Shown here: positions 6,567 through 6,847 of the stretch, in pieces
Layout of the letters: every line of letters begins with the position of its first letter
Numbering within the stretch: the first letter of the stretch is position 1
Assembly (NCBI GenBank): GCA_030620925.1
Contig: JAUXIQ010000108.1
Location: 1-6,847, forward strand
DNA: 6,847 nucleotides
Reading direction: 5' to 3'
Source of the DNA: JAUXIQ01 sp030620925 [NCBI: Nitrospinota bacterium]
GTDB taxonomy: Bacteria > JAUXIQ01
Notes under the pieces: model-generated
What the model saw: the letters and a program-made list of their open reading frames with translations, nothing else
What the model was told of the DNA's origin: nothing
Database searches by the model: none
Position numbers and translations under genes: made by a program

Positions 6567-6645
6567 GGCGCACCGCAGTGCAATACCTCGGTTTTTCCGG
6601 CGTACTCAGCGTGCCATACCCCAAATCCGTATGCACGGAGGTATT
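6567..6645 (-). promoter_or_regulatory. Candidate structured 5' leader of hldE with alternative pairings
   Basis: Read on the minus strand, AATACCTC (6645-6638) can pair with GAGGTATT (6589-6582) over 8 bp. Its ATACCTC core can instead pair with the nearer GGGGTAT (6622-6616) using one G-U pair. The two pairings exclude each other. The two downstream partners begin imperfect direct repeats (about 6622-6599 and 6589-6567) that match in 10 of their first 12 bases and both end CGCC. Small hairpins CCGT-GCAT-ACGG and GCAC-TGCG-GTGC lie within. I do not recognise a known riboswitch class. The regulatory role is inference. Confidence 0.3.
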
Positions 6646-6654
6646 AGAAGGGCT

Positions 6655-6685
6655 GGGGGAAACCTCTATATAATAAGGTTCCCCC
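6655..6685. repeat. Hairpin between the glutaredoxin-like gene and hldE
   Basis: GGGGGAAACCT (6655-6665) and AGGTTCCCCC (6676-6685) pair with one bulged A around an AT-rich loop. It lies 26 bases past the glutaredoxin-like stop and could end or stabilise that transcript, but no T tract follows on the minus strand. It overlaps the candidate hldE promoter. Confidence 0.45.
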
Positions 6686-6698
6686 GGGAACTGTGCAA
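6670..6698 (-). promoter_or_regulatory. Candidate sigma-70-type promoter for hldE with palindrome in the spacer
   Basis: On the minus strand TTGCAC (6698-6693) and TATTAT (6675-6670) are 17 bases apart. The -10 matches the consensus in 5 of 6 positions, the -35 only in 3 of 6. The spacer contains the palindrome GTTCCC-GG-GGGAAC (6691-6678), a possible operator. Transcription would begin near 6663, giving a leader of about 140 bases. Prediction by eye only. Confidence 0.35.
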
Positions 6699-6710
6699 AA
6701 CTCATTCAGA

Positions 6711-6847
6711 TTATTCTAAGTCGGAGCGTTGTTCGATGCAGTTGAGCATCTGTTCCAGCTTGTCGGGATCGAACCCGACCATGAATTCGTTGCAGGCGGT
6801 GATAACTGGAACACTTCTGGCCCCGGATACCTCTACCATCTTTTTTA
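6711..6847 (-). CDS. Glutaredoxin-like protein, C-terminal part (5' end outside window)
   Basis: The last 45 residues of a minus-strand protein ending at TAA (6711-6713), cut by the window's right edge. Residues KMVEVSGARSVPVI followed by NEFMVGFDPDKLEQML match the second half of small glutaredoxins: the 'R.VPVI' turn with the cis-proline that faces the active site, then the 'V.GFD...L..ML' end. The redox CxxC (or variant) motif would lie upstream and cannot be checked, so whether it is an active thiol oxidoreductase is unknown. The Met at 6837-6839 could in principle start a short protein, but the fold would then lack its first half, so it is read as internal. It runs in the same direction as hldE with a 190-bp gap, so co-transcription is possible but not obvious. 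Confidence 0.75.
   Translation of the reverse strand, partial: KKMVEVSGARSVPVITACNEFMVGFDPDKLEQMLNCIEQRSDLE

Noticed and set aside
6600-6645. Possible GEMM (cyclic-di-GMP) riboswitch in the hldE leader
   Set aside because: The conserved ACGCACAGGGCAAACC and GGACGCAAAGC words are absent.
6655-6685. Intrinsic terminator after the glutaredoxin-like gene
   Set aside because: The stem is good but the minus strand continues with CCCCCAGCCC, not a T tract, so only a plain hairpin is annotated.
6466-6705. 79-residue minus-strand frame between the glutaredoxin-like gene and hldE
   Set aside because: It overlaps the hldE start in another frame, has no ribosome site and no family-like sequence, and covers the palindromes and leader.

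Overview
The window holds part of a lipopolysaccharide (LPS) inner-core and export locus from a diderm (Gram-negative-type) bacterium. The evidence is an ADP-heptose-using glycosyltransferase, an MsbA-like lipid flippase and a bifunctional HldE that makes the ADP-heptose precursor. Protein style, mixed GC content and a short-palindrome-rich intergenic region would suit a deltaproteobacterial/Desulfobacterota-type or related uncultured lineage. That placement is a low-confidence inference; no marker gene in the window settles it.

Left part, plus strand: bases 2-235 carry the end of a class I methyltransferase-like reading frame interrupted by two in-frame TAG codons and cut short by a TAA, so it looks like a decaying gene. 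It is followed after 9 bp by a heptosyltransferase family (GT9) gene (245-1321), a 63-residue Trm112/UPF0434 zinc-ribbon protein (1371-1562) and an MsbA-type ABC exporter (about 1680-3443, probable TTG start). The last two echo the E. coli msbA-lpxK-ycaR neighbourhood.

Middle: 3444-4077 lies between two convergent gene ends. It has no credible gene and is a patchwork of short palindromes and repeated words typical of dispersed REP/MITE-like elements.

Right part, minus strand: reading from the right edge, the C-terminal end of a glutaredoxin-like protein (6711-6847, cut by the window) is followed by a 190-bp gap with a candidate promoter, a palindrome and a structured leader. Then come hldE (5036-6520, TTG start) and, 16 bp later, an uncharacterised protein of 313 residues (4078-5019). 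That protein resembles deoxyhypusine synthase in layout but appears to lack its catalytic lysine.

Together: HldE makes ADP-heptose, the GT9 enzyme would attach heptose to the core, and MsbA would flip the lipid A-core across the inner membrane. The deoxyhypusine synthase-like protein is the least explained gene. The hldE leader and the TAG-interrupted methyltransferase are the other points worth a closer look.
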